From Methyloceanibacter sp. (GTDB lineage Bacteria; Pseudomonadota; Alphaproteobacteria; Rhizobiales; Methyloligellaceae), in assembly GCA_025449615.1 (NCBI GenBank), contig JANWJA010000078.1, positions 1 through 13,522 of the forward strand: a stretch of 13,522 nucleotides of DNA. Direction: 5' to 3'. The notes beneath the pieces were generated by a model. That model saw only the letters and a list, made by a program, of their open reading frames with translations. It was not told the origin of the DNA and made no database searches. Positions 1-7,657 of the stretch are shown in pieces. Position 1 is the first letter of the stretch. Every line of letters begins with the position of its first letter. The translations under genes and the position numbers were made by a program.

Positions 1-735
1 TGCCTTCATCGCCACTTCGACCAGCCTGATCGAGTTCGAACTGTTGGGCGAGCCGACCACGATCATGCGCTGGCACGACGAGGCAATGCTCTTCACCGCC
101 TCCTGGCGGTTGGTCGTGGCATAACAAATATCGTCCTTGCGCGGTCCGGTGATCGCCGGGAACCGCGCCTTTAGCACATTCACGATCTCGCTCATGTCGT
201 CGACCGAGAGCGTGGTCTGCGTCGTAAAGGCGAGGTTGGCCGCGTCTCTCGGTCTGAAATGCTCCGCATCCTCAATCGACTCGATCAGATGCACGCTGCC
301 TTCCGGCAATTGGCCCATGGTGCCGATCACTTCGGGATGGCCGGCATGGCCGATCAGGAGAACCTCGCGCCCGCGCGCATGATGCCGCTCGGCTTCGATA
401 TGCACCTTAGAGACCAGCGGGCAGGTGGCGTCGAGATAGAACAACCGGCGCCGCATCGCCTCTTCCGGCACCGCCTTAGGCACCCCGTGCGCGGAGAATA
501 CCACCGGCGCGTCGCTGTCCGGGATTTCGTCCAACTCCTCGACGAAGACCGCCCCCTTCGCCTTCAGCATCTCCACGACGTAACGATTGTGCACGATCTC
601 GTGGCGCACATAGACCGGCGCGCCATATTTCTCGAGCGCCAGCTCGACAATCTGAATCGCACGCTCGACGCCGGCGCAAAACCCGCGCGGGGCAGCGAGA
701 AGGATGGTGAGTGGAGGCAAGGCCCGAGGCGCCAT
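1..735 (-). CDS. ispH: 4-hydroxy-3-methylbut-2-enyl diphosphate reductase (IspH), 3'-truncated by window edge
   Basis: IspH is the last enzyme of the cytoplasmic MEP pathway; it reduces HMBPP to IPP and DMAPP with a [4Fe-4S] cluster. I read 245 codons on the minus strand from an ATG at 733-735, and the frame is still open at base 1. Family marks visible in order are: an N-terminal PRGFCAGV with cluster ligand Cys20; EIVHN with His49; FSAHGV with His83; DATCPLV with the second ligand Cys105; GHAGHPE with His133 and Glu135; QTTLS near 173-177; [10 protein letters not shown] with the third ligand Cys204; and GSPNSSNS at 228-235, which binds substrate phosphate in the family. Usual length is about 310-330 residues, so roughly the last 70 lie beyond the left edge. 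The start is supported by how closely it precedes the GFCAGV block; the ribosome binding site is weak (a GAGG about 15 bases upstream). It diverges from the lipoprotein gene. Confidence 0.96.
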   Translation of the reverse strand, partial: MAPRALPPLTILLAAPRGFCAGVERAIQIVELALEKYGAPVYVRHEIVHNRYVVEMLKAKGAVFVEELDEIPDSDAPVVFSAHGVPKAVPEEAMRRRLFYLDATCPLVSKVHIEAERHHARGREVLLIGHAGHPEVIGTMGQLPEGSVHLIESIEDAEHFRPRDAANLAFTTQTTLSVDDMSEIVNVLKARFPAITGPRKDDICYATTNRQEAVKSIASSCQRMIVVGSPNSSNSIRLVEVAMKA

Positions 736-852
736 GGGAGTGTCAGTTTGTCCTCAAAAGCGGGTCCAGATCGGCCTTGTCGCGCCCGCCCGCTACCGCT
801 AGTTTTGCCGCCAACGGCACGACCGCCAAAGATGCCAAAACTCAAAATTCTC

Positions 853-867
853 CGGGGCTTGGCCCCG
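853..867. other. Perfect inverted repeat in the ispH/lipoprotein divergent spacer
   Basis: The repeat is CGGGGC-TTG-GCCCCG, a 6-bp GC-only stem with a 3-base loop. It sits at the predicted 5' end of the ispH transcript and about 50 bases upstream of the lipoprotein start. A weaker 5-bp stem (TGCCG/CGGCA, 806-819) lies further along the same leader. Neither is followed by a T-run, so neither is an intrinsic terminator. They could be a 5' stabilising hairpin, an operator, or chance in GC-rich DNA. Confidence 0.3.
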
Positions 868-871
868 AAGG

Positions 872-900
872 CATATCAGGCAGGACGGCCGGTATGTCAA
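872..900 (-). promoter_or_regulatory. Candidate sigma-70-type promoter for ispH
   Basis: Read on the minus strand, a perfect -35 TTGACA (895-900) is followed after 17 bases by GATATG (872-877), or after 16 bases by TGATAT. The -10 match is only moderate. Transcription would begin near 865, giving ispH a leader of about 130 bases that starts inside the 853-867 hairpin. Prediction by eye only. Confidence 0.4.
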
Positions 901-917
901 GCTGAGGACGGGGTAGA

Positions 918-1553
918 TTGAGACGCTCACACGCTCCTTGGTGGCTCGTTGTCGGCCGGCCCGCACTGGCCCTTGTCGTTCCGGTGCTTTTATCGGCCTG
1001 TGCCGTCTCCAGCATTTCCAGCCCCTTCAAATCCGGCAGTGCCGACGACGCGGCGTCTTCGGTTAACGCCGACCGGCTGCTGGAAAATGCGAAAGCCGAC
1101 AATGGCCAGGATGCGGCAGCATCGGGCGCGGCCGCGCATTGTCCGCAAATCGTGGCTTGGCCCTATGACCGCCTGCTGACCGTCTATGAGCCCGGCCACA
1201 ATGGCGACAGCCTATCGATCGTCCATCGCGGCGAGATCACCAAGCTCGCCCGCGAGTGCCAGCTTTATTCCGACCGCGTGGTGGTAAAATACGGCTTTGC
1301 CGGCCGCGTGCTGCTCGGGCCCAAGGGGCAACCTGGCGTCGTGAACCTTCCCGTCAACGTCCACGTCTCCGGCACCGATAAAAAGGTCCTTGCCAAGGAC
1401 GCCATTAAACTGACGGCGACCATCCAAGCCGGTAACCCCGTGGGTTACTTCTCCATGGTCAAAGAAATTTCCTTCCCCGTCGTGGTCGGCTCGCGGCCTG
1501 AAGACTACAAGATCTTCATCGCCTTCGATAAGCCCGGCGGCGGGCAGGGATAA
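918..1553 (+). CDS. Putative lipoprotein of unknown function
   Basis: This 211-residue protein starts at TTG (918-920). A stop in frame at 903-905 leaves no earlier start, and a GAGG-type ribosome binding site (904-907) lies about 10 bases upstream. The N-terminus is a lipoprotein signal peptide: a basic start (MRRSH), a hydrophobic core, and the lipobox LSAC with Cys28 as the lipidation site. Residues 29-75 are Ser/Ala/Asp-rich and look like a flexible tether. The mature part (about 75-211) is hydrophilic with beta-rich character and no motif I can name; it resembles the conserved hypothetical proteins of Hyphomicrobiales, from memory only. A weak candidate promoter (TTGTCG, 17 bases, TAGTTT; 777-805) lies upstream. 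The gene ends 5 bp before the stop of atpF on the other strand. Predicted location is the envelope, facing the periplasm; no function is assigned. Confidence 0.85.
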   Translation: MRRSHAPWWLVVGRPALALVVPVLLSACAVSSISSPFKSGSADDAASSVNADRLLENAKADNGQDAAASGAAAHCPQIVAWPYDRLLTVYEPGHNGDSLSIVHRGEITKLARECQLYSDRVVVKYGFAGRVLLGPKGQPGVVNLPVNVHVSGTDKKVLAKDAIKLTATIQAGNPVGYFSMVKEISFPVVVGSRPEDYKIFIAFDKPGGGQG

Positions 1554-1558
1554 GCAGC

Positions 1559-2050
1559 CTAATTCAGCTTTGACTTCAGCGCATCAATGCTCGTGCCGAC
1601 GAGCTTGGCTGCGGCCTCGGGCGTCAGCTTGGCCGCGATGATGCTCTCGGCTGCGGCGACCGCGGCATCGACGGCGGCGCCCCGCACATCGGCCAAAGCC
1701 TGCGCCTCGGCGCGGGCGATCTTCTCCTCGGCGAGCTTGGTTCTCCGCTCGAAATGTTCCTTCATCGAGACCCGCGTCTCGGCTGCGAGCGACCCCGCCT
1801 CTTTGGCGGCGAGGCTCACGATCGCCGCGACCTCGCTGTCGACAGAACTCTGCTTCGTGCGGTAATCGGCAAGCACGCTTTGCGCCTCTTCGCGCAAGCG
1901 GCGCGCCTCGTCGAGCTCCTTGGCGATCGAAGCCGAGCGAGCATCGAGTGCGGTCGCCAACTTCTTATGCACGCCGAGATAGAGCGCGAGCCCAAGGAAC
2001 AAGAAGAAGGAGACCGCAACCCAGAATTCCGGCTCGAAGATGAATTCCAT
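1559..2050 (-). CDS. atpF: F-type ATP synthase subunit b
   Basis: This is a peripheral stalk subunit linking membrane F0 to F1. The 163-residue protein has a short periplasmic start (MEFIFEPEFW), one transmembrane segment at about 7-26, then a long charged Ala/Glu/Lys/Arg helix typical of the b dimer. The length is normal for the family. It is the last gene of the operon and starts 3 bases after the b' stop; its AAGGA ribosome binding site lies within the end of the b' gene, which suggests coupled translation. Calling this gene b and its neighbour b' follows the usual alphaproteobacterial order. Its stop is 5 bp from that of the convergent lipoprotein gene. Confidence 0.94.
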   Translation of the reverse strand: MEFIFEPEFWVAVSFFLFLGLALYLGVHKKLATALDARSASIAKELDEARRLREEAQSVLADYRTKQSSVDSEVAAIVSLAAKEAGSLAAETRVSMKEHFERRTKLAEEKIARAEAQALADVRGAAVDAAVAAAESIIAAKLTPEAAAKLVGTSIDALKSKLN

Positions 2051-2053
2051 GGC

Positions 2054-2539
2054 CTAGTCCTTCCGCGCCGCGACGACGGCCTTCTCGGCCTCGGCAGAAC
2101 TCGGCGTGAGACCGATCAGCTGCTTCACGAGATCGGTTGCGACGTCGGCCGCGACAACGTTCACGTCTTTCAGCGCCGAAGCCCGCGCCTTCTCGATCCG
2201 CTTCTCGGCCTCTGCGGCCTTTGCCCCAAGCTCCCCGTCAAGCTTGGCCCGTTCTTCCGCCATTTCGGCTTTCACCTTGGCACGGCCCTGATCGGCGATG
2301 GCATGCGCCTTCTGCTTGGCCTCGGCGAGCGCCTGCTCATAGGCCGCGATCGCCTCTTGCGTCTCGCGATGGAGCCGCTCGGCTTCGGCCAAATCGCCGG
2401 AAATCCGGGCCTTCCTAGCCTCAATCACGTCGCCGATTTTGGGCAGCGCGATACGCTTCATCAGCACGTAAAGAATGCCGAAGGTGATGACGAGCCAAAT
2501 CAGCTGTGGCCCCCAATCGAGCGGGTTAAGCTGCGGCAT
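2054..2539 (-). CDS. atpF2: F-type ATP synthase subunit b'
   Basis: This is the second, divergent copy of the peripheral stalk subunit (also named AtpG or AtpX in some genomes), which forms a b/b' heterodimer in alphaproteobacteria, cyanobacteria and plastids. The 161-residue protein begins MPQLNPLDWGPQLIW, has a transmembrane segment at about 11-29, and continues as a charged amphipathic helix rich in Ala, Glu and Lys with the EKRIEKAR pattern near residue 115. A near-perfect ribosome binding site (AAGGAGG, 2547-2553) stands 7 bases before the ATG at 2537-2539. It lies between atpE and atpF, 31 bases after the atpE stop. Confidence 0.93.
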   Translation of the reverse strand: MPQLNPLDWGPQLIWLVITFGILYVLMKRIALPKIGDVIEARKARISGDLAEAERLHRETQEAIAAYEQALAEAKQKAHAIADQGRAKVKAEMAEERAKLDGELGAKAAEAEKRIEKARASALKDVNVVAADVATDLVKQLIGLTPSSAEAEKAVVAARKD

Positions 2540-2570
2540 GAGCGAGCCTCCTTAGGTTCAGGCCTAAAGC

Positions 2571-2798
2571 CTAGAACACAAAGAGGATGATCAGCGCCAC
2601 CACGAGGCCGAACAGGCCGGTGGCCTCCGCGAGTGCGAAGCCGAGCAGCAGATTGGCGAACTGGCCGGGAGCTGCCGACGGATTGCGCAACGCGCCTTGC
2701 AGATAATTGCCGAAGATAGTGCCGATGCCGACGCCGGCGCCCACGAGTGCGATCGAGGCAAGTCCTGCGCCGATTAATTTTGCTGCTGACGGATCCAT
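2571..2798 (-). CDS. atpE: F-type ATP synthase subunit c (proteolipid)
   Basis: This is the subunit of the F0 rotor ring. The 75-residue hairpin has a glycine-rich first helix (about 8-33, with the GAGVGIG motif), the polar loop RNP (38-40) that contacts the F1 foot, and a second helix (about 47-73) carrying the proton-binding Glu58 in LAEATGLF. Length and residues are normal. The residues around Glu58 (A-E-A-T) fit a proton ring and lack the extra side chains of sodium-binding rings; this ion assignment is an inference. The ribosome binding site GGGAGAGAGA directly precedes the ATG, the purine-rich type often seen for this highly expressed gene. Confidence 0.97.
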   Translation of the reverse strand: MDPSAAKLIGAGLASIALVGAGVGIGTIFGNYLQGALRNPSAAPGQFANLLLGFALAEATGLFGLVVALIILFVF

Positions 2799-2832
2799 AT
2801 TCTCTCTCCCTTACGAACGATGAAGTTGAAAC

Positions 2833-3609
2833 CTAGTGATGCATGTGGAGCGCATCGTTGAGATAGATGCAGGTGAGGATCGCGAACACGTAAGCCTGCA
2901 GGAACGCGACCAGAATTTCCAAACCGGTGAAGCCCACCATAAAGGCGAGCGGCGCCCAGCCGCCGAGTAGCCCGAGCGCAACCACGAACGCGCCGAACAC
3001 TTTGAGCATGGTGTGGCCTGCCATCATGTTGGCGAACAGACGAACCGAGAGGCTCAAGGGCCGGGTGAGATAGGAGATCACTTCGATTACCACCAGCAGC
3101 GGCAGCATCACCGCAGGCACGCCAGCCGGCACGAAGAATTTGAGGAAGCCGATGCCATGCTTCCAGAAGCCGATCGCCGTCACGGCGAGGAAGATGAAGG
3201 CGGCGAGGGCGAAGGTGACGATGATATGGCTCGTCACCGTGAAGGAATAGGGCATCATGCCGAGCATGTTCAGCGCCAGCACGAACATGAAGAGGGTGAA
3301 GATGAAGGGGAAATATTGCATCCCCGAGGTGCCGACATTGTCGCGCACCATGTTTGCAATAAACTCGTAGGAGATCTCGGCGACCGACTGTAGCCGCGTC
3401 GGCACCAGCTTCCCGCCCCACATTGCGTAAATCGTGAACAGCGTGATCAGCGTTGCCGCGATCACCATGAACAGTGCAGAGTTAGTAAAGGACGCATCGA
3501 AGCCGAACAGCTCAAGCGGGATCAGCCGCTTGATCTCGAACTGATGCATGGGGTTCGGCAAGCTGGTCGCGCCCCCGTGCGCCGCCTCTTCTGCTGCTTG
3601 CGCATCCAT
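2833..3609 (-). CDS. atpB: F-type ATP synthase subunit a
   Basis: This is the stator membrane subunit forming the two proton half-channels beside the c-ring. I chose the ATG at 3607-3609 (258 residues) over the GTG one codon upstream because the GAGG ribosome binding site is 5 bases from the ATG but only 2 from the GTG. The protein has five to six hydrophobic helices. The essential arginine is Arg190 in SLSVRLFANMMAGH, preceded by the conserved EVISYLTRPLS block. The C-terminal helix carries GLEILVAFLQAYVFAIL, another family signature, and the end is His-rich (HMHH). It follows atpI after 14 bases and precedes atpE by 34. Confidence 0.97.
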   Translation of the reverse strand: MDAQAAEEAAHGGATSLPNPMHQFEIKRLIPLELFGFDASFTNSALFMVIAATLITLFTIYAMWGGKLVPTRLQSVAEISYEFIANMVRDNVGTSGMQYFPFIFTLFMFVLALNMLGMMPYSFTVTSHIIVTFALAAFIFLAVTAIGFWKHGIGFLKFFVPAGVPAVMLPLLVVIEVISYLTRPLSLSVRLFANMMAGHTMLKVFGAFVVALGLLGGWAPLAFMVGFTGLEILVAFLQAYVFAILTCIYLNDALHMHH

Positions 3610-3623
3610 CACGTCCTCAGCCC

Positions 3624-4004
3624 CTAATCGTCGTCATCGTCAGGTCCTAGGTCCTTACCCGGTAGCGGGCCCTTCACTTGCATTGAAGCTGCCGTGCGCA
3701 TCACGTTGAGGATGCCCGCGGCGCTGCCAAGGATCAGGAACACCACCAAGAATAAGGGCGCCGTGCCAAGAGCACGATCGAGCCCCCATCCGATGACGCC
3801 CCCGACGCCCACGCCTACGACCAATTCAGTCGCCAGCCTCAGTGCCTGCCCGAGCGCTCTTCCCCTGCTTTCCGCATCGACCGGCGTAACCTCGGGGCTA
3901 GCTCCCCGCGCTTTGCCGATCCGCTCCCCGAGCTCGTCCAGCCTTTGCCGAAAATGCTCATCGTCGCGGGCGCCTTTGTTGCGACCGTCTTTGGCTCCGG
4001 CCAT
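3624..4004 (-). CDS. atpI: AtpI family F0 accessory protein
   Basis: This small membrane protein leads F0 operons and is linked to c-ring assembly or cation uptake in other bacteria. The 126-residue frame from the ATG at 4002-4004 has a hydrophilic charged N-terminus (about 1-50), then two transmembrane helices (about 58-76 and 83-101) joined by GWGLDRALGTAPL, the usual AtpI pattern, and ends with five consecutive Asp. A TTG 12 bases upstream (4014-4016, adding MSSE) is equally possible; neither start has a strong ribosome binding site. It is the first gene after the candidate atp promoter. Identity rests on topology and position more than on sequence. Confidence 0.88.
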   Translation of the reverse strand: MAGAKDGRNKGARDDEHFRQRLDELGERIGKARGASPEVTPVDAESRGRALGQALRLATELVVGVGVGGVIGWGLDRALGTAPLFLVVFLILGSAAGILNVMRTAASMQVKGPLPGKDLGPDDDDD

Positions 4005-4066
4005 TTCGCTGCTCAAATCCGGGGAAAACCTTGGGCTTTAGGGCCACAAAGTCTGGAATGCGCGGC

Positions 4067-4095
4067 ACCTTAGGGTCCGGGATTTGGCCCGTCAA
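4067..4095 (-). promoter_or_regulatory. Candidate promoter of the atpIBEF'F operon
   Basis: On the minus strand, -35 TTGACG (4090-4095, preceded by C as in alphaproteobacterial CTTGAC) is followed by exactly 17 bases and then -10 TAAGGT (4067-4072). The predicted start is near 4060, giving a leader of about 45-55 bases before atpI. It is the only convincing promoter-like pair in the smc/atpI gap. Prediction by eye. Confidence 0.45.
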
Positions 4096-4096
4096 G

Positions 4097-4122
4097 CTCG
4101 GTCCGAGCGGCCCCGAAGCCGC
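4097..4122. terminator. Two adjacent inverted repeats between smc and the atp promoter
   Basis: CTCGG-T-CCGAG (4097-4107) abuts GCGGC-CCCGAA-GCCGC (4107-4122), 16 bases after the smc stop in the direction of transcription and just upstream of the atp -35 box. The position suits termination of the smc operon, but no T-run follows, so it could at most assist a Rho-dependent stop. It might instead be an operator for the atp promoter. Confidence 0.25.
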
Positions 4123-4137
4123 GAAAATCAGGGCACT

Positions 4138-7100
4138 CTAGCTGGCGTCCCGAAGCCGCTCTGCGGTTTCCAGGTCGACCGACACCAGCTGGCTGACGCC
4201 CCGCTCGGCCATGGTCACGCCGAACAGCCGGCTCATCCGCGCCATGGTGAGCGGATGGTGGGTGATGATCAGGAAGCGGGTATCGGTCTCCTTCGCCATC
4301 TCCTCCATCAGCACGCAGAAGCGCTCGACATTGGCATCGTCGAGCGGCGCGTCGACCTCGTCGAGCACGCAGATCGGCGAGGGGTTGGTCAGAAATACGG
4401 CGAAGATCAGCGCCATGGCGGTGAGCGCCTTTTCGCCGCCTGACAGCAGCGTCAGGATCTGCGTCCGCTTGCCCGGTGGGCAGGCGAAGATTTCGAGGCC
4501 GGACTCTAGGGGATCGTCGGAATCGACCAGCTTCAACTCGGCATTGCCGCCACCGAATAGTGTCTTGAACAGGCGCTGGAAATGTCCGTTCACCGCCTCA
4601 AAGGCTTCGAGCAGGCGCTTGCGGCCTTCGCGGTTGAGATTGGAGATACCCTGGCGAAGCTTGGTGATGGCTTGCTCGACGTCGCCGCGCTCGCGCATCA
4701 GCTCTTCGAGCTGCGTGGTGAGCGTGGCCTCTTCTTCTTCGGCCATCAGATTCACGCCGCCGAGCCGTTCGCGGTCGCCTTTAAGCTTCAGAAGCTTGGC
4801 CTCGACCTCGGAAAGTGGCGGAAGCTCGGCACCCTCTTTGAGGCCGGCCAGCGCCAGGCAGGCTTCCGGCATGCAATCGAGCTGCTCGCGAATGGCGCGC
4901 GCTACTTCGGTGCGGCGCTCGCGCGCGCCTTCGAGCCGCGCTTCGCTCCGTGCGCGAGACTCTCGCGCAGCCGCAAGGCGCTCCTGCACTTCGCGTAAGC
5001 CCTTCTCGCGCTCTTTCAGCGCGGACTCCGCGACCGCAAGGTCGTCGGCCGCCTTAGCGCGGGCCCGCTCGGCGTTCGACATGGTCTCCATCAATCTGCC
5101 GCGCCGCTCCTCGATCTCGGCGGGAAGATTGGCGAGAGCCGAAAGATCGGTGCTGGTCTCGGTCTCGCGGGCGCGCAACGTCTCGATCTGCTCGCGCGCA
5201 TTGGCGATCCGCTTCTCCCAAAGATCATGTTCTGCCTTGATCGCCTCGAGCCGTTCCTGACGAAGTTTGATCTCGCGCTCGAAACCTTCGAGTGCGGCCT
5301 CTGCGCGTGCATGCGTGGTGCGGCTTTCGCCAGCCTCACTCTGCGCGGTTTCAAGTGCGGCTCCGAGCGCCGGAAGCGAAGCAAGTGCCGCAAACGCAGC
5401 CTCGATCGTTGCCGCTTGCGCCTGCGCATCGCTGAGCGCGGTCGCGGCATGTTGCTTCGATTCCGAAAGTGCGCCGAGCCTCTTGCTCTTGGCCAAGCTT
5501 TCATGCTCGGCTAGCGCAATCGCCTCGCGCATGCGATCGAGTTCGACGTGGTCTTCCTTGACGATTTGCCGGATGGCTTTCAGCGCTTCGCCGCTGATCA
5601 TGGCCTCTTTGCGCGCGGCGGCGAGCTCGGCTTCTGCCTTCGCGGCGCGCGTTTCTGCTAGGGTTGCTTCCTTTTTCAGGCCGACGAGCCGCCCCCGCTC
5701 GACCAGCCGGGAGGCTGCCGCCGTCGCGGTACCGGCCTTTAGGGTGTAGCCGTCCCAGCGCCAGAGGTCGCCCTCCACCGATACCAGCCGCTGCCCGACT
5801 TTTAGCTTTCCTTGTAAGCCTTTGCCTTGGGCAGCCTTCACCAGGCCGACTTGGCTGAGGCGGCGGCCAAGCACGGCCGGGCCTTTCACGAATTTACTGA
5901 GCGCCTCGGCGCCGGAGGGCAGAGCCGGGTCGGTGTCGTCGCCCTTGGTCAGGCGCCAATGCGCCGGTGCGCTTTCGTCGCTGGCGGCATCGAGATCGTC
6001 GCCGAGAGCTGCGGCGATCGCGCCCTCATAGCCGGCTTCGATACGGACCTGCCCGACGATTGGAGACCAATCGCCCTCGTGCTCCGGCTCAAGCAACTTG
6101 ATCAGCGTCGCCAGCTCCGTCTCGAACTCCTGGGCCTTCAGCTTTGCCGTAGCCGCGATCTCTCGCTTGTCGGCTTCAACCGCGCGGGCCTGTGTTTCCT
6201 CGGCCTCGGCCGACGCCAAATCCGCCTCGGCTCGCGCCACTTTAGTGGCGAGTGCGGCGAGTTTCTCGTTGAGCTCCGGCAGAGCGCCGAGCGAAGGTGA
6301 ATCAGCTTCGAGCTTGGCCAGTTCCGCGGTAACCTCACGCGCTTGCGCATCGAGCCGTGCCAGCCGGTCTTTCAGCTCGGCCTGCTCGGTCTCGAGCCTC
6401 CGGCGCTCGGCGCGGGCTTGCGCCAATACACTCGTCACTTCGCTTAAGACGAGCTCGCTATCGGCGAGGACCGCGGCGGCGAAAGTGGCAGCCTCTCTGA
6501 GCTGCGGCTCCTCGTGATCGCGCGAATTCGCGGCCTCAAGCCTGCGGCCTTCTTCGGCCAAGCCGCGCAGCATGCCCTCGGCCTCGGCGATGTGCTCTTC
6601 CTCGCGGGCAAGGTCGCGCAAAGCCTGCGCCAAACGTGTCTCAAGCTCGGATTGCCGGGCTTTGGCGCGTGCCTCCTCGCGCTCGAGCGCATCACGCTCC
6701 ACGCTCAACCGGTGTAACACCGCCGCGCGCGTTGCCTCTTCGTCGCGAAGCGGCTGCAATTTCTCCGCGGCCTCAGCCTGCTGACGCAGCGCCTCACCTT
6801 CAGCCTTGGTCTCGCGGCCCATGGCGCCGAGCGCATCCTGGAAGGCGGCCTCGGCCTCATCTACATGGGCGCAGGCGCCCTCCCAATGGAGGTGGTGCGC
6901 CAAGGCTTCTGACTCTCTGATCTTGCCGGAAATCTCGCGATAGCGTTGCGCCTGCCGCGCCTGACGCTTCATCGCCTGCAATTGCGAATTGATCTGCCCG
7001 ATCAGGTCGCCGAGCCGCGATAGATTGGCTTCGGTGGCTTTCAGCCTGAGTTCGGCTTCATGGCGCCTACTATGCAGGCCAGCGATCCCAGCGGCGTCTT

Positions 7101-7593
7101 CCAAGACGCGGCGGCGCTCTTGCGGCGGTGCATTGACGATTTCGCCGATGCGGCCCTGGCGCACCAACGCCGGCGAGCGTGCACCGGTCGCCGCATCTTC
7201 GAACAACAGTCGAATGTCGCGCGCACGCGCATCTTTGCCGTTGACGCGATAGGCCGAGCCCGCCTCGCGCTCGATCCTGCGGGTGACTTCGAGCGTATCG
7301 GAATCGTTGAATTCGGCGGGCGCTTTCCGCGTGCTGTTGTCGATGAACAGCGTTACCTCGGCGGCATTGCGCGACGGGCGCACCTCGGAGCCGGCGAAGA
7401 TCACGTCCTCCATCGCCGAGCCGCGCATGCTCTTATAGGAGGTCTCGCCCATGGCCCAGCGCAACGCCTCGAGCAGGTTCGACTTGCCGCAGCCATTCGG
7501 TCCCACGACGCCGGTCAGGCCGGGCTCGATCAGAAGCTCGGTTGGGTCAACGAAGGATTTGAATCCAAGTAGGCGAAGACGTGTGATCTTCAC
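4138..7593 (-). CDS. smc: Chromosome segregation protein SMC
   Basis: This is a chromosome-organising ATPase that forms an antiparallel coiled-coil dimer and normally works with ScpA and ScpB, neither of which is in the window. The 1151-residue protein starts at GTG (7591-7593) with an AAGGAT ribosome binding site 9 bases away; the family start KITRLRLLGFKSF follows at once. Walker A is GPNGCGKS (31-38), and the head continues with RWAMGE and a Q-loop region (LVRQGRIGEIV). Two long Ala/Glu/Arg-rich coiled coils (about 165-500 and 640-1000) flank a hinge (about 505-635). The ABC signature LSGGEKAL begins at 1050 and Walker B PICVLDEVDAP at 1073, with catalytic Glu1079. All ATPase motifs are intact. 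It is the last gene of the dciA-dsbA-dsbA-smc run. Confidence 0.98.
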   Translation of the reverse strand: MKITRLRLLGFKSFVDPTELLIEPGLTGVVGPNGCGKSNLLEALRWAMGETSYKSMRGSAMEDVIFAGSEVRPSRNAAEVTLFIDNSTRKAPAEFNDSDTLEVTRRIEREAGSAYRVNGKDARARDIRLLFEDAATGARSPALVRQGRIGEIVNAPPQERRRVLEDAAGIAGLHSRRHEAELRLKATEANLSRLGDLIGQINSQLQAMKRQARQAQRYREISGKIRESEALAHHLHWEGACAHVDEAEAAFQDALGAMGRETKAEGEALRQQAEAAEKLQPLRDEEATRAAVLHRLSVERDALEREEARAKARQSELETRLAQALRDLAREEEHIAEAEGMLRGLAEEGRRLEAANSRDHEEPQLREAATFAAAVLADSELVLSEVTSVLAQARAERRRLETEQAELKDRLARLDAQAREVTAELAKLEADSPSLGALPELNEKLAALATKVARAEADLASAEAEETQARAVEADKREIAATAKLKAQEFETELATLIKLLEPEHEGDWSPIVGQVRIEAGYEGAIAAALGDDLDAASDESAPAHWRLTKGDDTDPALPSGAEALSKFVKGPAVLGRRLSQVGLVKAAQGKGLQGKLKVGQRLVSVEGDLWRWDGYTLKAGTATAAASRLVERGRLVGLKKEATLAETRAAKAEAELAAARKEAMISGEALKAIRQIVKEDHVELDRMREAIALAEHESLAKSKRLGALSESKQHAATALSDAQAQAATIEAAFAALASLPALGAALETAQSEAGESRTTHARAEAALEGFEREIKLRQERLEAIKAEHDLWEKRIANAREQIETLRARETETSTDLSALANLPAEIEERRGRLMETMSNAERARAKAADDLAVAESALKEREKGLREVQERLAAARESRARSEARLEGARERRTEVARAIREQLDCMPEACLALAGLKEGAELPPLSEVEAKLLKLKGDRERLGGVNLMAEEEEATLTTQLEELMRERGDVEQAITKLRQGISNLNREGRKRLLEAFEAVNGHFQRLFKTLFGGGNAELKLVDSDDPLESGLEIFACPPGKRTQILTLLSGGEKALTAMALIFAVFLTNPSPICVLDEVDAPLDDANVERFCVLMEEMAKETDTRFLIITHHPLTMARMSRLFGVTMAERGVSQLVSVDLETAERLRDAS

Positions 7594-7657
7594 GGGCCGA
7601 TGATCCTTAAGGTGTGAAACGCGGCACGCTGCGATTAACGCGAGGCCGCCGCTATAA

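Noticed and set aside
259..921. 220-codon open frame on the plus strand, opposite ispH
   Set aside because: The opposite strand encodes all IspH cluster and substrate motifs; this frame is its shadow.
1532..1545. GCCCG-GCGG-CGGGC stem as terminator of the lipoprotein gene
   Set aside because: It is inside the last codons (Gly/Pro-rich) and no T-run follows.
2774..3421. 215-codon open frame on the minus strand within atpB
   Set aside because: It is out of frame with atpB, Arg/His-rich, and lacks membrane helices; the atpB frame has all family residues.
4211..5260. 349-codon open frame on the plus strand, opposite smc
   Set aside because: It is Ser/Arg/Ala-rich with no motif and lies antisense to a complete SMC; such frames arise from the GC-rich codon pattern of the real gene.
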